The notes below the pieces were generated by a model. It had not been told where the DNA came from and searched no databases. It worked only from the letters and a program-made list of their open reading frames with translations. This document shows positions 10,286-18,013 of a stretch of 64,000 nt of DNA, piece after piece. The stretch covers positions 1 through 64,000 of the forward strand of contig NZ_MOLV01000026.1 in assembly GCF_001870785.1 (NCBI RefSeq). The letters are read 5' to 3'. The position numbers and the translations under genes are program-made. The stretch's first letter is position 1. Every line of letters begins with the position of its first letter. This DNA is from Exiguobacterium sp. KRL4. Its GTDB lineage: Bacteria > Bacillota > Bacilli > Exiguobacteriales > Exiguobacteriaceae.

Positions 10286-10314
10286 TTGACATATCGAGAA
10301 TTATCGATTAGATT
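10286..10314 (+). promoter_or_regulatory. arsR-type gene promoter with overlapping operator
   Basis: TTGACA (10286-10291), 17-base spacer, TAGATT (10309-10314). The spacer contains an imperfect palindrome, ATATCGA...TCGATTA at 10291-10310, matching the core TCGA half-sites of the perfect palindrome at 10657-10678. Predicted transcription start at about 10321 coincides with the gene's ATG, implying a leaderless mRNA. Confidence 0.7.
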
Positions 10315-10320
10315 GATGGC

Positions 10321-10638
10321 ATGACACATCAAGTAGATCTTTTTAAAGCCCTATCGAATGAAGTACGGCTCGATATCTTACGTTGGCTCAAAGATCCGCA
10401 AACTCATTTCAACAAACCGGCCGCTCATTTGTCAACCAATTCTGCTGAAAAAGGAGGCGTCTGCGTCGGTGATATCCAGGAGAAGGCGAATTTGTCCCAA
10501 TCCACGGTATCCCAGTACTTGGCAATGTTACAAAAAGTCGGATTACTTGAATCCGAACGTCATGGCAAATGGACGTATTACCGTCGAAATGAACAGAAGA
10601 TCAAAGAGTTAGCAGAGTACCTACAAGGAGAACTCTAA
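10321..10638 (+). CDS. ArsR-family winged-helix regulator
   Basis: 105 residues. The opening HQVDLFKALSNEVRLDILRWL is the classic ArsR start, and the recognition helix is in LSQSTVSQYLAMLQKVGLL (residues about 58-76). A Cys is present in GGVCVGD just ahead of it, but no full metal-binding motif is evident, so the signal is unknown. There is no ribosome site before the ATG. It probably represses itself and the downstream pair of small transporters, since related TCGA palindromes lie before both. Confidence 0.88.
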   Translation: MTHQVDLFKALSNEVRLDILRWLKDPQTHFNKPAAHLSTNSAEKGGVCVGDIQEKANLSQSTVSQYLAMLQKVGLLESERHGKWTYYRRNEQKIKELAEYLQGEL

Positions 10639-10656
10639 CGGGTTTTCCTTTGTTCA

Positions 10657-10678
10657 TATATCGACATTTCTCGATATA
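10657..10678 (+). promoter_or_regulatory. Palindromic operator before the small-transporter pair
   Basis: Perfect inverted repeat TATATCGA-N6-TCGATATA. The half-sites match the imperfect palindrome inside the promoter of the adjacent ArsR gene. It probably overlaps a promoter for 10709-11629 (TATATA at 10675-10680 as a -10). Binding by the neighbouring ArsR protein is inferred. Confidence 0.75.
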
Positions 10679-10708
10679 TAGATTCATTGAAGAAAGAAGT
10701 GACGGATT

Positions 10709-11137
10709 GTGAAATTCATTTATTACCTGCTTGCTTTACTTGCCGGGATTTCCCTTAGTATCGAAGGTGCAATTTATGGGGAGCTTGGCAACAGTATCGG
10801 TAAACTCGAAAGTAGTTTTTATAACTTCTTTGCCGGGACGATCATCATCGGGATCATCACCCTGTTTTTCGGAAAGGGTTCACTTGGCTACACGTTCAAA
10901 GCACCGAAGTGGACGCTACTCGGTGGACTGCTCGGGAGTATCTACTTAACGATCCTGATCATCAGCATTCCGCTTGTTGGTGTCGGACTCGCCATGATCA
11001 GCGTCATCATCGGTCAGATGGTCGCTAGTATGATCATCGAACACAAAGGATGGCTCGGAAGTCCCCGGGTCGCCATCAACAAAGACAAACTGATCGCATC
11101 CGGTCTGATGGTCATTGGCCTATTTTTGATTTTTTAA
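10709..11137 (+). CDS. DMT-family small membrane protein, DUF606/YdcZ type (first of pair)
   Basis: 142 residues, about five transmembrane segments, with the opening GISLSIEGAIYGELGNSIGKLESSFYNFF typical of DUF606. These half-size drug/metabolite transporters usually occur as adjacent pairs that likely form a heterodimer. GTG start at 10709 with a weak ribosome site. The partner starts 12 bases after the stop. Substrate unknown. Control by the upstream ArsR protein is inferred from the operator. Confidence 0.85.
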   Translation: MKFIYYLLALLAGISLSIEGAIYGELGNSIGKLESSFYNFFAGTIIIGIITLFFGKGSLGYTFKAPKWTLLGGLLGSIYLTILIISIPLVGVGLAMISVIIGQMVASMIIEHKGWLGSPRVAINKDKLIASGLMVIGLFLIF

Positions 11138-11149
11138 GGAGGAATATCG

Positions 11150-11629
11150 ATGAATATCGCATTACTCGGGATGACACTGCTTGGAGGCGTTCTCCTCAGT
11201 GCCCAGTCTTCGATCAATGGCGCTTTTGGTCAAAAAGCGGGCGCCCTCGAAAGTACATTTTTAACCTTTTTCACCGGCATGCTCCTACTCGCACTCGCCG
11301 TCCTCTTTTTTGGACAAGGAGATGTCCTCCTGATTCTTGACGCACCACGTTGGCAGCTCAGTGCCGTCTGGTTCGGTGTCAGTTATCTGTTCCTGACCAT
11401 TCTTGCCGTTCCAAAAATTGGCGTCACTGCTGCCAGTATCGCAACCGTCATCGGACAGTTGTCAGCCGGAATGGTGCTTGATCACTTCGGGACATTTGGT
11501 GGCGTCGAAGTGGCATTTGATCTGAAACGGTTTGCCGGACTCTTGTTCATGCTCGCTGCTTTGTTCTTCATTTATCGCGGCAACAAACGGCGCGCTGCTG
11601 CTCCTGCTTCCGACTCGATCGCTTCTTGA
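11150..11629 (+). CDS. DMT-family small membrane protein, DUF606/YdcZ type (second of pair)
   Basis: 159 residues, paralogous to the preceding gene: the shared motif SINGAFGQKAGALESTFLTFFTG aligns with the partner's opening. About five transmembrane segments and a basic C-terminal tail (RGNKRRAAA). AAGGAGG precedes the ATG by six bases. Likely forms one transporter with its neighbour in the membrane. No clear terminator follows; a dispersed repeat starts 30 bases downstream. Confidence 0.85.
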   Translation: MNIALLGMTLLGGVLLSAQSSINGAFGQKAGALESTFLTFFTGMLLLALAVLFFGQGDVLLILDAPRWQLSAVWFGVSYLFLTILAVPKIGVTAASIATVIGQLSAGMVLDHFGTFGGVEVAFDLKRFAGLLFMLAALFFIYRGNKRRAAAPASDSIAS

Positions 11630-11660
11630 TTATGATATCCAAAACATGACTGACCTAAAA

Positions 11661-11812
11661 GGAATCACTCGTTTCACGCGACTCCTACAGGAAAAAGCGC
11701 AAATTGACTTGCGCTGTCAGAGACGAACAAGACCCACTTTCCCGCCTCATTGAGGCAGGGGAGTTGGCTTGTGTCTCGCCTGAGGAAAGCGCGTGAGAGA
11801 AAGAGTGATTCC
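11661..11812 (-). repeat. Dispersed structured repeat, copy 2
   Basis: Full copy in reverse orientation. The outer 10-bp stem is 11661-11670/11803-11812 (GGAATCACTC/GAGTGATTCC). Inner helices are 11696-11702/11709-11715, 11720-11724/11773-11777 (GAGAC/GTCTC) and 11741-11748/11752-11760 (GCCTC/GAGGC core with one bulge). The conserved blocks GCGACTCCTACAGGAAAAAG and CGCCTGAGGAAAGCG match other copies. It fills the gap between convergent genes. Confidence 0.85.
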
Positions 11813-11832
11813 TTTTGAACACGACTATGGGA

Positions 11833-11855
11833 GTGACAGACTTGAAATCTGTCAC
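11833..11855. other. Hairpin between convergent genes
   Basis: GTGACAGA/TCTGTCAC, an 8-bp stem with a 7-base loop, extended by a GGG/CCC. It could end transcripts of the small transporters or the UPF0303 gene, but has no U-run on either strand. Confidence 0.4.
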
Positions 11856-11897
11856 CCCCTGATCTGTATAAAAAGCAACTTTTCAGTCCATCCTGTT

Positions 11898-12359
11898 TTA
11901 GTTGCCTTGCCCATTCAAATACATCAAAGCATCAACTGCCAGCTGATGATCCGCTTCTTGTGATAAACCGGACACGGTGATTGTCCCGATGACACCAACT
12001 CCTGCGACACGGATTGGAAAGGAACCGCCGGCATCCGCATAGTCCGCCGGATCGACGGCATACATCGTATGATACGCGCGTTGTTTCTCTTCATTGTACA
12101 ACCGCATGTACAGTGAGCTGTGTCCGTGACGGAGGACGACGTTCGATTTCCGGCGGATCCATTCTTCCTGATCCGGTGCCGTCCCGTCAAGTGCCGCGTA
12201 AAACAGCCGCTGTCCGTTCCGTTTCAGCTCGACGGCAACGCTTAGTTGCTCCTGTAAGCCCCGGTCGATGACGTACTGTCCGGCACGGAGTGCATCTTGA
12301 TTTGTAAAGCTGCGCAACGTCATCGTCTGTTCTTGTGCCAATAATTCTGTCAGTTTCAT
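11898..12359 (-). CDS. UPF0303 / heme-degrading-domain family protein
   Basis: 153 residues of the UPF0303 (GlcG/HbpS-like fold) family; function unproven. Visible features: LRAGQYVIDRGLQEQLSVAVELKRNGQ near the start, an Arg-Lys-Ser segment RRKSNVVLRHGHSS mid-protein, and GGSFPIRVAGVGVIGTITVSGL at the end. The ATG at 12359 is chosen because GGAAGGAG lies eight bases upstream and the ATGA overlaps the preceding gene's stop; a GTG at 12368 overlaps the ribosome site. Last gene of a DeoR-oxidoreductase-UPF0303 operon. Confidence 0.8.
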   Translation of the reverse strand: MKLTELLAQEQTMTLRSFTNQDALRAGQYVIDRGLQEQLSVAVELKRNGQRLFYAALDGTAPDQEEWIRRKSNVVLRHGHSSLYMRLYNEEKQRAYHTMYAVDPADYADAGGSFPIRVAGVGVIGTITVSGLSQEADHQLAVDALMYLNGQGN

Positions 12360-13396
12360 CCATTCCACTCCTTCCGGAAAACTTTCCGTCCTGTCTCGCT
12401 GCTTAAGCGAACCGCCTCAATGAGTTGCATCGTCTTTAAGGCATCCGTCAAATCGACCGGCAAGTCACCCGTCTTCAGCCCTTCAGCAAGCGCTTCATAA
12501 AAACCACGGTAATGACCCGGAAGTGTCGCCAACCGTTCAGCCGGATGATCGGCAATTTGCAGATATCCATAATCAGCGGTTTCCTCTTGACCAATCGATG
12601 CATCGACGGGATGCCCGGAGGCCAGACGCGCTTCCTGCGGATCCATCCCGTATTTGATATAACTTCCGCGTGTCGCATGCAACTCAAATCGCGGGGATAA
12701 TCCTTGAATGAAGGAATTGGACCGTAAGATGACCCGGCGCTTGCCGTAAAATAACGTGACGTGGAATCCGTCATCCGTCTCCGCTCCGTCACGCTGGAAC
12801 AAGACATCCCCGACAACTGCATCCGGTTCACCGAATAAAGCAAGCGCCTGATCAATCAAATGCGAGCCGAGATCAAACAAGATACCCGAGCCCGGTCCTT
12901 TCTGTTCCCGCCAACGGTTTCGAACGACCGGACGATACCGGTCAAACCGTGATTCGAGCAATTGCCAATCCCCGATCTCGTTCATCTCAATCAGCTGTTC
13001 GATCGTCAGGAAGTCGCCATCAAAACGACGGTTTTGATAAACCGCGACATGTACGCCGTGATGAGCTGCAAGGCGTATCAGCTCGTCTGCTTCTTCCATC
13101 GTCACAACGGCTGGCTTTTCGAGCAGCACATGTTTTTTTGCTTCGATGGCTAGTTTGGCCATCTCGAAATGTAAGGCTGTCGGTGTCGTGATGATGACGA
13201 GTTCCGTCTGTTCGTCTTGTAATGCCGCTTCGAGTGTCCCGATCACCTTTGCTTCCGGAAAAACGGTCGCGACTTTATCCTGTTGGCTCGACACGACTTG
13301 ACGGACCGTAAATTGTGGTAAGGCTTGTAAAAGGGGCGCATGAAACGTCACGGCTGAAAATCCGAAACCGACAAGCGTCGTTTGAATCGTTGTCAT
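12356..13396 (-). CDS. Gfo/Idh/MocA-family oxidoreductase
   Basis: 346 residues. N-terminal Rossmann fold with GFGFSAVTFHAP (a GxGxxA variant), then the EKP signature in LLEKPAVVTMEEADEL near residue 94, and a C-terminal alpha/beta domain with DLGSHLIDQAL. Such enzymes oxidise or reduce sugars and inositols with NAD(P). It overlaps the DeoR gene and the UPF0303 gene by four bases each, so the three are translationally coupled. The sugar is unknown; the DeoR partner suggests a phosphorylated sugar or polyol as inducer. Confidence 0.9.
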   Translation of the reverse strand: MTTIQTTLVGFGFSAVTFHAPLLQALPQFTVRQVVSSQQDKVATVFPEAKVIGTLEAALQDEQTELVIITTPTALHFEMAKLAIEAKKHVLLEKPAVVTMEEADELIRLAAHHGVHVAVYQNRRFDGDFLTIEQLIEMNEIGDWQLLESRFDRYRPVVRNRWREQKGPGSGILFDLGSHLIDQALALFGEPDAVVGDVLFQRDGAETDDGFHVTLFYGKRRVILRSNSFIQGLSPRFELHATRGSYIKYGMDPQEARLASGHPVDASIGQEETADYGYLQIADHPAERLATLPGHYRGFYEALAEGLKTGDLPVDLTDALKTMQLIEAVRLSSETGRKVFRKEWNG

Positions 13397-14154
13397 GGTT
13401 GTTCCTCCTCTGCTACTTCAAGCAAGACGTCTGCTTGAGTCAACCAATCGTGCCACTGTCCGGTAGGTCGTTCATCTGTAATTAAGACGTCGATTTGATC
13501 AAGATCACAAACTTTGTGTAGAAAACGTTTCTCGAACTTCGTATGATCCGCAAGGACAATGATTTCCGCGCCACTGCGGATCATCGCTTTTTTGACGATG
13601 GCTTCCTCAAGATTTTCTGCAAAGACCCCTTGCTCGGTCAATCCGCACGCCCCAAGAAACACACGGTCGACTTGATAATTCAAGATATCATCCGCCGTCT
13701 TAATCCCAACTAAACTCCGGGCATGGCGGTCGAGCTTCCCCCCGGTCACATACAGTTCGATTTCCGGTCGTGCTTCCAACTGTTCTACGACCGCGAGTGA
13801 GTTCGTAATGACTTGAACCGGTTGAACTGGTAGATGGACGGTCATCCGGGCAACCGTTGTCGCAGCATCCAAAATGATCTTTTGATGTGGAGCGATATAG
13901 GTGATCGCGCGTTGTGCAATCCGATCTTTTTCCGGCCGCTCCGTTCGCCGGTCGTACTGGACGGTCATATTCGTACCGACACGGATCAATCCGTTTTTGA
14001 CACGGATGATTTTTCCTTCCTGCTCTAACTGGATGAGGTCCCGCCGTGCCGTATCCCGCGAAATCCGGTACTCTTCCATCAACTGATCGAGTGAAATTTC
14101 GGGTGTCGTCTTGATCCACTCCCGCATCTGTTGCAGTCGTTCGTGTTGTGCCAT
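13393..14154 (-). CDS. DeoR/GlpR-family transcriptional regulator
   Basis: 253 residues. N-terminal winged helix: QLMEEYRISRDTARRDLIQLEQEGKI (residues about 23-49) is the DeoR signature. The C-terminal sugar-phosphate-sensing DeoRC domain contains VITNSLAVVEQLE, GKLDRHARSLVG and LADHTKFEKR. First gene of the operon with the oxidoreductase, overlapping it by ATGA; probably autoregulatory. The 130-base gap to the divergent SDR gene is AT-rich and may hold its operator, but I see no clear palindrome. Confidence 0.92.
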   Translation of the reverse strand: MAQHERLQQMREWIKTTPEISLDQLMEEYRISRDTARRDLIQLEQEGKIIRVKNGLIRVGTNMTVQYDRRTERPEKDRIAQRAITYIAPHQKIILDAATTVARMTVHLPVQPVQVITNSLAVVEQLEARPEIELYVTGGKLDRHARSLVGIKTADDILNYQVDRVFLGACGLTEQGVFAENLEEAIVKKAMIRSGAEIIVLADHTKFEKRFLHKVCDLDQIDVLITDERPTGQWHDWLTQADVLLEVAEEEQP

Positions 14155-14287
14155 GTCGGATCCCCCCTGTTTCTTTCTTCCATTTTAAGTTTTTTAATTA
14201 AAATACGCAATTTTAATGCAAAAATAACTTTAGTAGATTCGGGTAAAGAATGAGAAAGACCTGACTTTCATTAAGGAGGAATCTATC

Positions 14288-15127
14288 ATGCGGACGATTT
14301 TCATTACTGGTGCTTCATCCGGAATTGGTCTTGCGACGGCGACTCGGTTTGCCGATGAAGGATGGACCGTTTATGCCGGGATTCGACAAGTGACACCTGA
14401 ACTCGAGCAGCATGCCTTACCTCATTTACATTTTATCGAAGTTGATGTGACGGACCTGACGAGTCTGAAGCAGGCCGTCTCTGTCATCGAACAGGAAGTA
14501 GGGCACTTGAACGCCTTATTTTGTAATGCCGGTCAAGGTCTGTTGCGGGCACTTGGACAAGCGACGAGTTATGAGATCAAGCAACTGTTTGACACCAATG
14601 TCTTTGGTGTCATGCAAACGATTGAATGCTGTTTGCCGCTACTAAAAGCGGCTCCGCAGGGGAGTCATCTGCTCGCGACATCAAGCATCAGCGGACTGGT
14701 CGGCCAGCCAATGAACGAGATTTATTGCGCCAGTAAATTCGCACTCGAAGGCCTGTTCGAGAGTCTCGCGACCTACTACAAACCCTTTTTTTCGATTGAT
14801 GTCACACTGATCGAACCGGCTGCCGTCGAAACGAATTTCACAGCAAACGTTCTCGATCGCTTGGAACAGACAGGCGGATTACACGACGATGACTTCAAAC
14901 CAATCGTCGAACGGTATTTGAAGACGTACCGGGTCCGGCATAAAAACCGGCAAGCCGCCAGTGAGATTGCCGAACTGATTTTTGACTTGGTCCAGTCTGA
15001 TGAGAAACCGTTGCGTGTCCGGACAGCTCCGGAAGACGAGGCCTTTGTCGCCCATAAAACCGCAAACGATCCATCCGGTCTCGTCGGGACACTCAAAACC
15101 CGGCAACTGACGCTAAATCTAGACTAA
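14288..15127 (+). CDS. Short-chain dehydrogenase/reductase
   Basis: 279 residues, classical SDR. The cofactor motif TGASSGIG is at residues 6-13, the NAG motif in FCNAGQG, Ser in ATSSISG and the Tyr-Lys pair in YCASKFALEG. AAGGAGG precedes the ATG by seven bases. Substrate unknown. It is divergent from the DeoR operon. The stop codon is followed immediately by a relic resembling an IS200/IS605 end. Confidence 0.92.
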   Translation: MRTIFITGASSGIGLATATRFADEGWTVYAGIRQVTPELEQHALPHLHFIEVDVTDLTSLKQAVSVIEQEVGHLNALFCNAGQGLLRALGQATSYEIKQLFDTNVFGVMQTIECCLPLLKAAPQGSHLLATSSISGLVGQPMNEIYCASKFALEGLFESLATYYKPFFSIDVTLIEPAAVETNFTANVLDRLEQTGGLHDDDFKPIVERYLKTYRVRHKNRQAASEIAELIFDLVQSDEKPLRVRTAPEDEAFVAHKTANDPSGLVGTLKTRQLTLNLD

Positions 15128-15129
15128 TT

Positions 15130-15175
15130 TCCCCCATTTCTAAACGATAAGGGTGAAGCCCTAACGGATACCGGA
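15130..15175 (+). repeat. Solo IS200/IS605-like left-end hairpin relic
   Basis: The segment with TTCTAAACG and AAGGGTGAAGCCCTA closely matches the left end of the tnpB element at 49025-49070 (TTCTAGACG, AAGGGCGAAGCCCTA). No transposase gene follows. It is either a remnant of an excised or deleted element or a REP-like sequence derived from one. Confidence 0.55.
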
Positions 15176-15224
15176 TTCATGATACACTCGGTTCGGTCCA
15201 ACACCCGTCTGAAGGAGGCTCACG

Positions 15225-15551
15225 ATGATTTCCATGCTTGCGATTTTTTCACGGTTATTCAAAGGATTACGGCACGCGTTTCAGTTATCTTATTTCCGCG
15301 GTCTGTTGATCCTTTGTCTGTTGACATTGCTGTCCGGAACGATTTTTTACAGCACCCAGGAAAATTTAACCGTCATCGATGCGCTGTATTTCTGTATCAC
15401 AACGTTGAGCACGGTCGGTCATCCGACGTTCGCTCCCGTCACGACCCTCGGGAAAGTCTTTACGATGGCTTATATTACAATCGGATGTGGTTTATTCCTT
15501 ACGTTGATTGCCACACTGGCCTATGTCTTGATTAAGGAACAAGAAGACTGA
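15225..15551 (+). CDS. Two-TM potassium-channel-like protein with altered filter
   Basis: 108 residues, the Ion_trans_2 layout: TM1 around residues 24-43, pore helix and filter around 55-70, TM2 around 78-101. The filter region reads TTLSTVGHPTF where K+ channels usually have TxTVGYGD, so Tyr-Gly-Asp is replaced by His-Pro-Thr. No regulatory RCK domain. The ribosome site GAAGGAGG lies before the ATG, which is followed closely by the next gene (12 bases), suggesting an operon. Ion selectivity cannot be assumed. Confidence 0.75.
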   Translation: MISMLAIFSRLFKGLRHAFQLSYFRGLLILCLLTLLSGTIFYSTQENLTVIDALYFCITTLSTVGHPTFAPVTTLGKVFTMAYITIGCGLFLTLIATLAYVLIKEQED

Positions 15552-15565
15552 AAGGAGATGTCTTG

Positions 15566-16198
15566 ATGCGGCAAGCAGCCATTCAAAATAACTTCGATTG
15601 GTGTCGCCTGATTTGTGAACTAAACGGATGTACCATCACGGAAACACTCGACAGTTGGAAAGCGACAGGTAACGTCCCGCCGCTCTATCCGGAAATGATG
15701 GTCCGGGCGCATCAACAGCAGCTCGATCTGACTGGCGTCATGAGTATCAAGGACTGTACCGCCAGTTACGATTTTTCACTTGCCGGAATGACCCATCTGT
15801 TCACAGCGGAATGGATTACGCGCCGTCCCATTCTTGATCGCCGGGCACTTCCCGCCGATTGGACCGTTGTGACCAATTCAAGTGAGGCAACACGTTTTTT
15901 CACACTCATTGAAACGGAAGATTTACCGAACAACTTGTTTGCCCGTTCGGATATCCGCTTATTTTTTTCGGAGCATCAGCAAGCAGGTTTTATCGCCTAT
16001 TCGAACGGACAAACGACGGGTTTGTCCCACCTGACTTCGGATTACCTGGATGAACGGCTCTGGGATGATGTCATTCGCCTCAGTTCCGCCCACTTTCCGG
16101 GGCAACCGCTCGTCGGATATGAATACGGCGATCAATTAATCACAGCACTCGAAGCCGGGTTTGATGATATCGGTCCGCTCGCCGTGTGGATAAGATGA
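15566..16198 (+). CDS. Hypothetical protein, possible GNAT-like fold
   Basis: 210 residues; I do not recognise the family with confidence. The C-terminal part, with PLVGYEYGDQLITALEAGF followed by a short strand PLAVWIR, resembles the last segments of some acetyltransferases, but no clear acetyl-CoA loop is visible. Four Cys lie in the first 65 residues (Cys14, Cys18, Cys23, Cys64 approximately). The ATG at 15566 is preferred, with AAGGAG eight bases upstream. Probably co-transcribed with the channel-like gene. Confidence 0.65.
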   Translation: MRQAAIQNNFDWCRLICELNGCTITETLDSWKATGNVPPLYPEMMVRAHQQQLDLTGVMSIKDCTASYDFSLAGMTHLFTAEWITRRPILDRRALPADWTVVTNSSEATRFFTLIETEDLPNNLFARSDIRLFFSEHQQAGFIAYSNGQTTGLSHLTSDYLDERLWDDVIRLSSAHFPGQPLVGYEYGDQLITALEAGFDDIGPLAVWIR

Positions 16199-16360
16199 AA
16201 TTAGTCTAAATCGATTCAATTTCGAGAGTATATGTATGACCCCTTATTTCCTTGTCTTCGATAGATGTGCTAAGGTTGGCATCACTCAAAAAGACAAACA
16301 GGAGGTGAGGGTTGTCTTTTATCCCACTAAAAATTATTGTTTATCCGACAGCCAAAATTC

Positions 16361-17932
16361 ATGAAAAGAACAACTTTTTTCACTTTAAATACATTAGGCA
16401 CGAAACGCGGCGGGCTTGTCAAAGCCGTCATCAAACGGGCAAATACGGTCGCCGCTGCTGAACCAGATCGGGCTGTCCATCTTTTGACACTTGGTCTCCA
16501 GACTCAGATCGACAGTATCCGAGAAGAGATGGTACAGCTTAATCTTCTGAATCCGCGTGTCCAGGTCACGAACCTGATCCATACGTTAGGACAGCAGAAG
16601 GCAAACGAGAAGCAGACAAAATCCCGACTCTTGAAACGGTTAAATCGGCACTTCATCGTCTTTGATGACGTAAGCCGGTCGGAAAATGATTCCTACCGTG
16701 TCTTTGACAATGGCGTCTACGTCCAATATGTCCGTTTTGATACAATGGATCGTCTTGTTTTCATCGACTATTTTTCAGATACACGTCATCGACTGAAACG
16801 GGAAGAATATCTTGAAAACGGACAACTGTTCCAGATCATTCATTATTCCAAGACGACGAACAAACCTGTCTCACGCCAGTTTCTTCACGGCAACGGGACC
16901 TGTTATTTAACGCTTTGGCACAAGATGAATTCCGGGGATTGGAGTCATCTGTTTTATTTCGGAAAAAACGAACAGCTCCAATTCAATGACCCTGCTGCTT
17001 TTTATACGTTTGCGCTCAATCAATTGTTGGCAGCCTATCCGGCCGTCTTGCTGTCCTCCGAATTCAGGGATCGTCTACCAAACCTTCCTAAACGAAATTT
17101 GGATGCGGTCGTATTAGATGTCTCACACTCTGATATTCGGAAAATCGCATTCGGACACAGCAATCATTTTGTTGCGCCTTTTGATGAGACGGCTTCCATC
17201 AGTGGTGTTTGGAATACCTTGTTTGAACGACTCGGTGAATGGAGCGCCATCGTCACGGCGACGACACGACAAGCGACTCACATGACTCAAAAGTTTGGGC
17301 ACGATTCCCTGTTTCACTCGATTCCGCACGCCTTTACGAATCGAGTAGCAGGCAACATCGTATCGGATGTAGTGAACCCAAATCGGTTTGTTGTCGTCTC
17401 ACGGATTCAGGTCAAAAAAGATGTCGCGGAAAGTATCCGGGTCATGCGGCAGATCGTTGACCGTAATCCGCATGCGTTTCTGGACTTTTATGGATTCGGA
17501 TACAATGATCCGCTCGAAAAAGAGCTGCATGCGTTGATCAAAGAGCTGAAATTGACGGAACATATCCATTTCAAAGGCTTTGTGACCGACATGCAAGAAG
17601 CGTACGCAGGTGCAGTCGCAACACTCTTCACTTCCCAATCGGAAGGGTTCGGGATGGCGATTCTCGAAAGCATGAGCTACGGGATCCCCGTCATTGCTTA
17701 TGATATTTGTTATGGTCCGGCAGAAATCATCGAAGATGGCGTGACCGGACGCCTGATCCCAAAACGGGAGACACAACAGTTGGCTGAAGCCGCCATCGAC
17801 TTGATGGAGCATCCTGAAACACGACGAACGATGGGTTTACGCGCAGCTGGAGCACTTGAACCGTTCTCCGATCAACAGTACGAAACCAACTGGGTGAATC
17901 TGTTAGACAAACTCGACTCATCCATGGTCTGA
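16361..17932 (+). CDS. Glycosyltransferase family 4, TarM/TagE-like
   Basis: 523 residues from the ATG at 16361. The C-terminal half is GT-B: a nucleotide-sugar site with the EX7E motif in SEGFGMAILESMSYG (residues about 433-448) followed by PVIAYDICYGPAEII. The N-terminal half contains GTKRGGLVKAVIKRA, like the GGRTKA segment of poly(glycerol-phosphate) or poly(ribitol-phosphate) glycosyltransferases and accessory Sec Gtf enzymes. Likely glycosylates teichoic acid in the cytosol. The start is uncertain: a strong AGGAGGTG at 16300-16307 is about 50 bases upstream and is followed by a start codon in another frame. Confidence 0.82.
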   Translation: MKRTTFFTLNTLGTKRGGLVKAVIKRANTVAAAEPDRAVHLLTLGLQTQIDSIREEMVQLNLLNPRVQVTNLIHTLGQQKANEKQTKSRLLKRLNRHFIVFDDVSRSENDSYRVFDNGVYVQYVRFDTMDRLVFIDYFSDTRHRLKREEYLENGQLFQIIHYSKTTNKPVSRQFLHGNGTCYLTLWHKMNSGDWSHLFYFGKNEQLQFNDPAAFYTFALNQLLAAYPAVLLSSEFRDRLPNLPKRNLDAVVLDVSHSDIRKIAFGHSNHFVAPFDETASISGVWNTLFERLGEWSAIVTATTRQATHMTQKFGHDSLFHSIPHAFTNRVAGNIVSDVVNPNRFVVVSRIQVKKDVAESIRVMRQIVDRNPHAFLDFYGFGYNDPLEKELHALIKELKLTEHIHFKGFVTDMQEAYAGAVATLFTSQSEGFGMAILESMSYGIPVIAYDICYGPAEIIEDGVTGRLIPKRETQQLAEAAIDLMEHPETRRTMGLRAAGALEPFSDQQYETNWVNLLDKLDSSMV

Positions 17933-17960
17933 TGCTTGACGTTTCCCTATAAATATTCAA

Positions 17961-18013
17961 AAAAGTATCGTCCCGCCGTATCTCAACAGATCCGGCAGAA
18001 CGATACTTTTTTT
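17961..18013. terminator. Bidirectional terminator between glycosyltransferase gene and mgtE
   Basis: AAAGTATCGT pairs with ACGATACTTT with internal GCCG/CGGC pairing, and U-runs flank it on both strands. It overlaps the last codon of mgtE. Confidence 0.85.
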
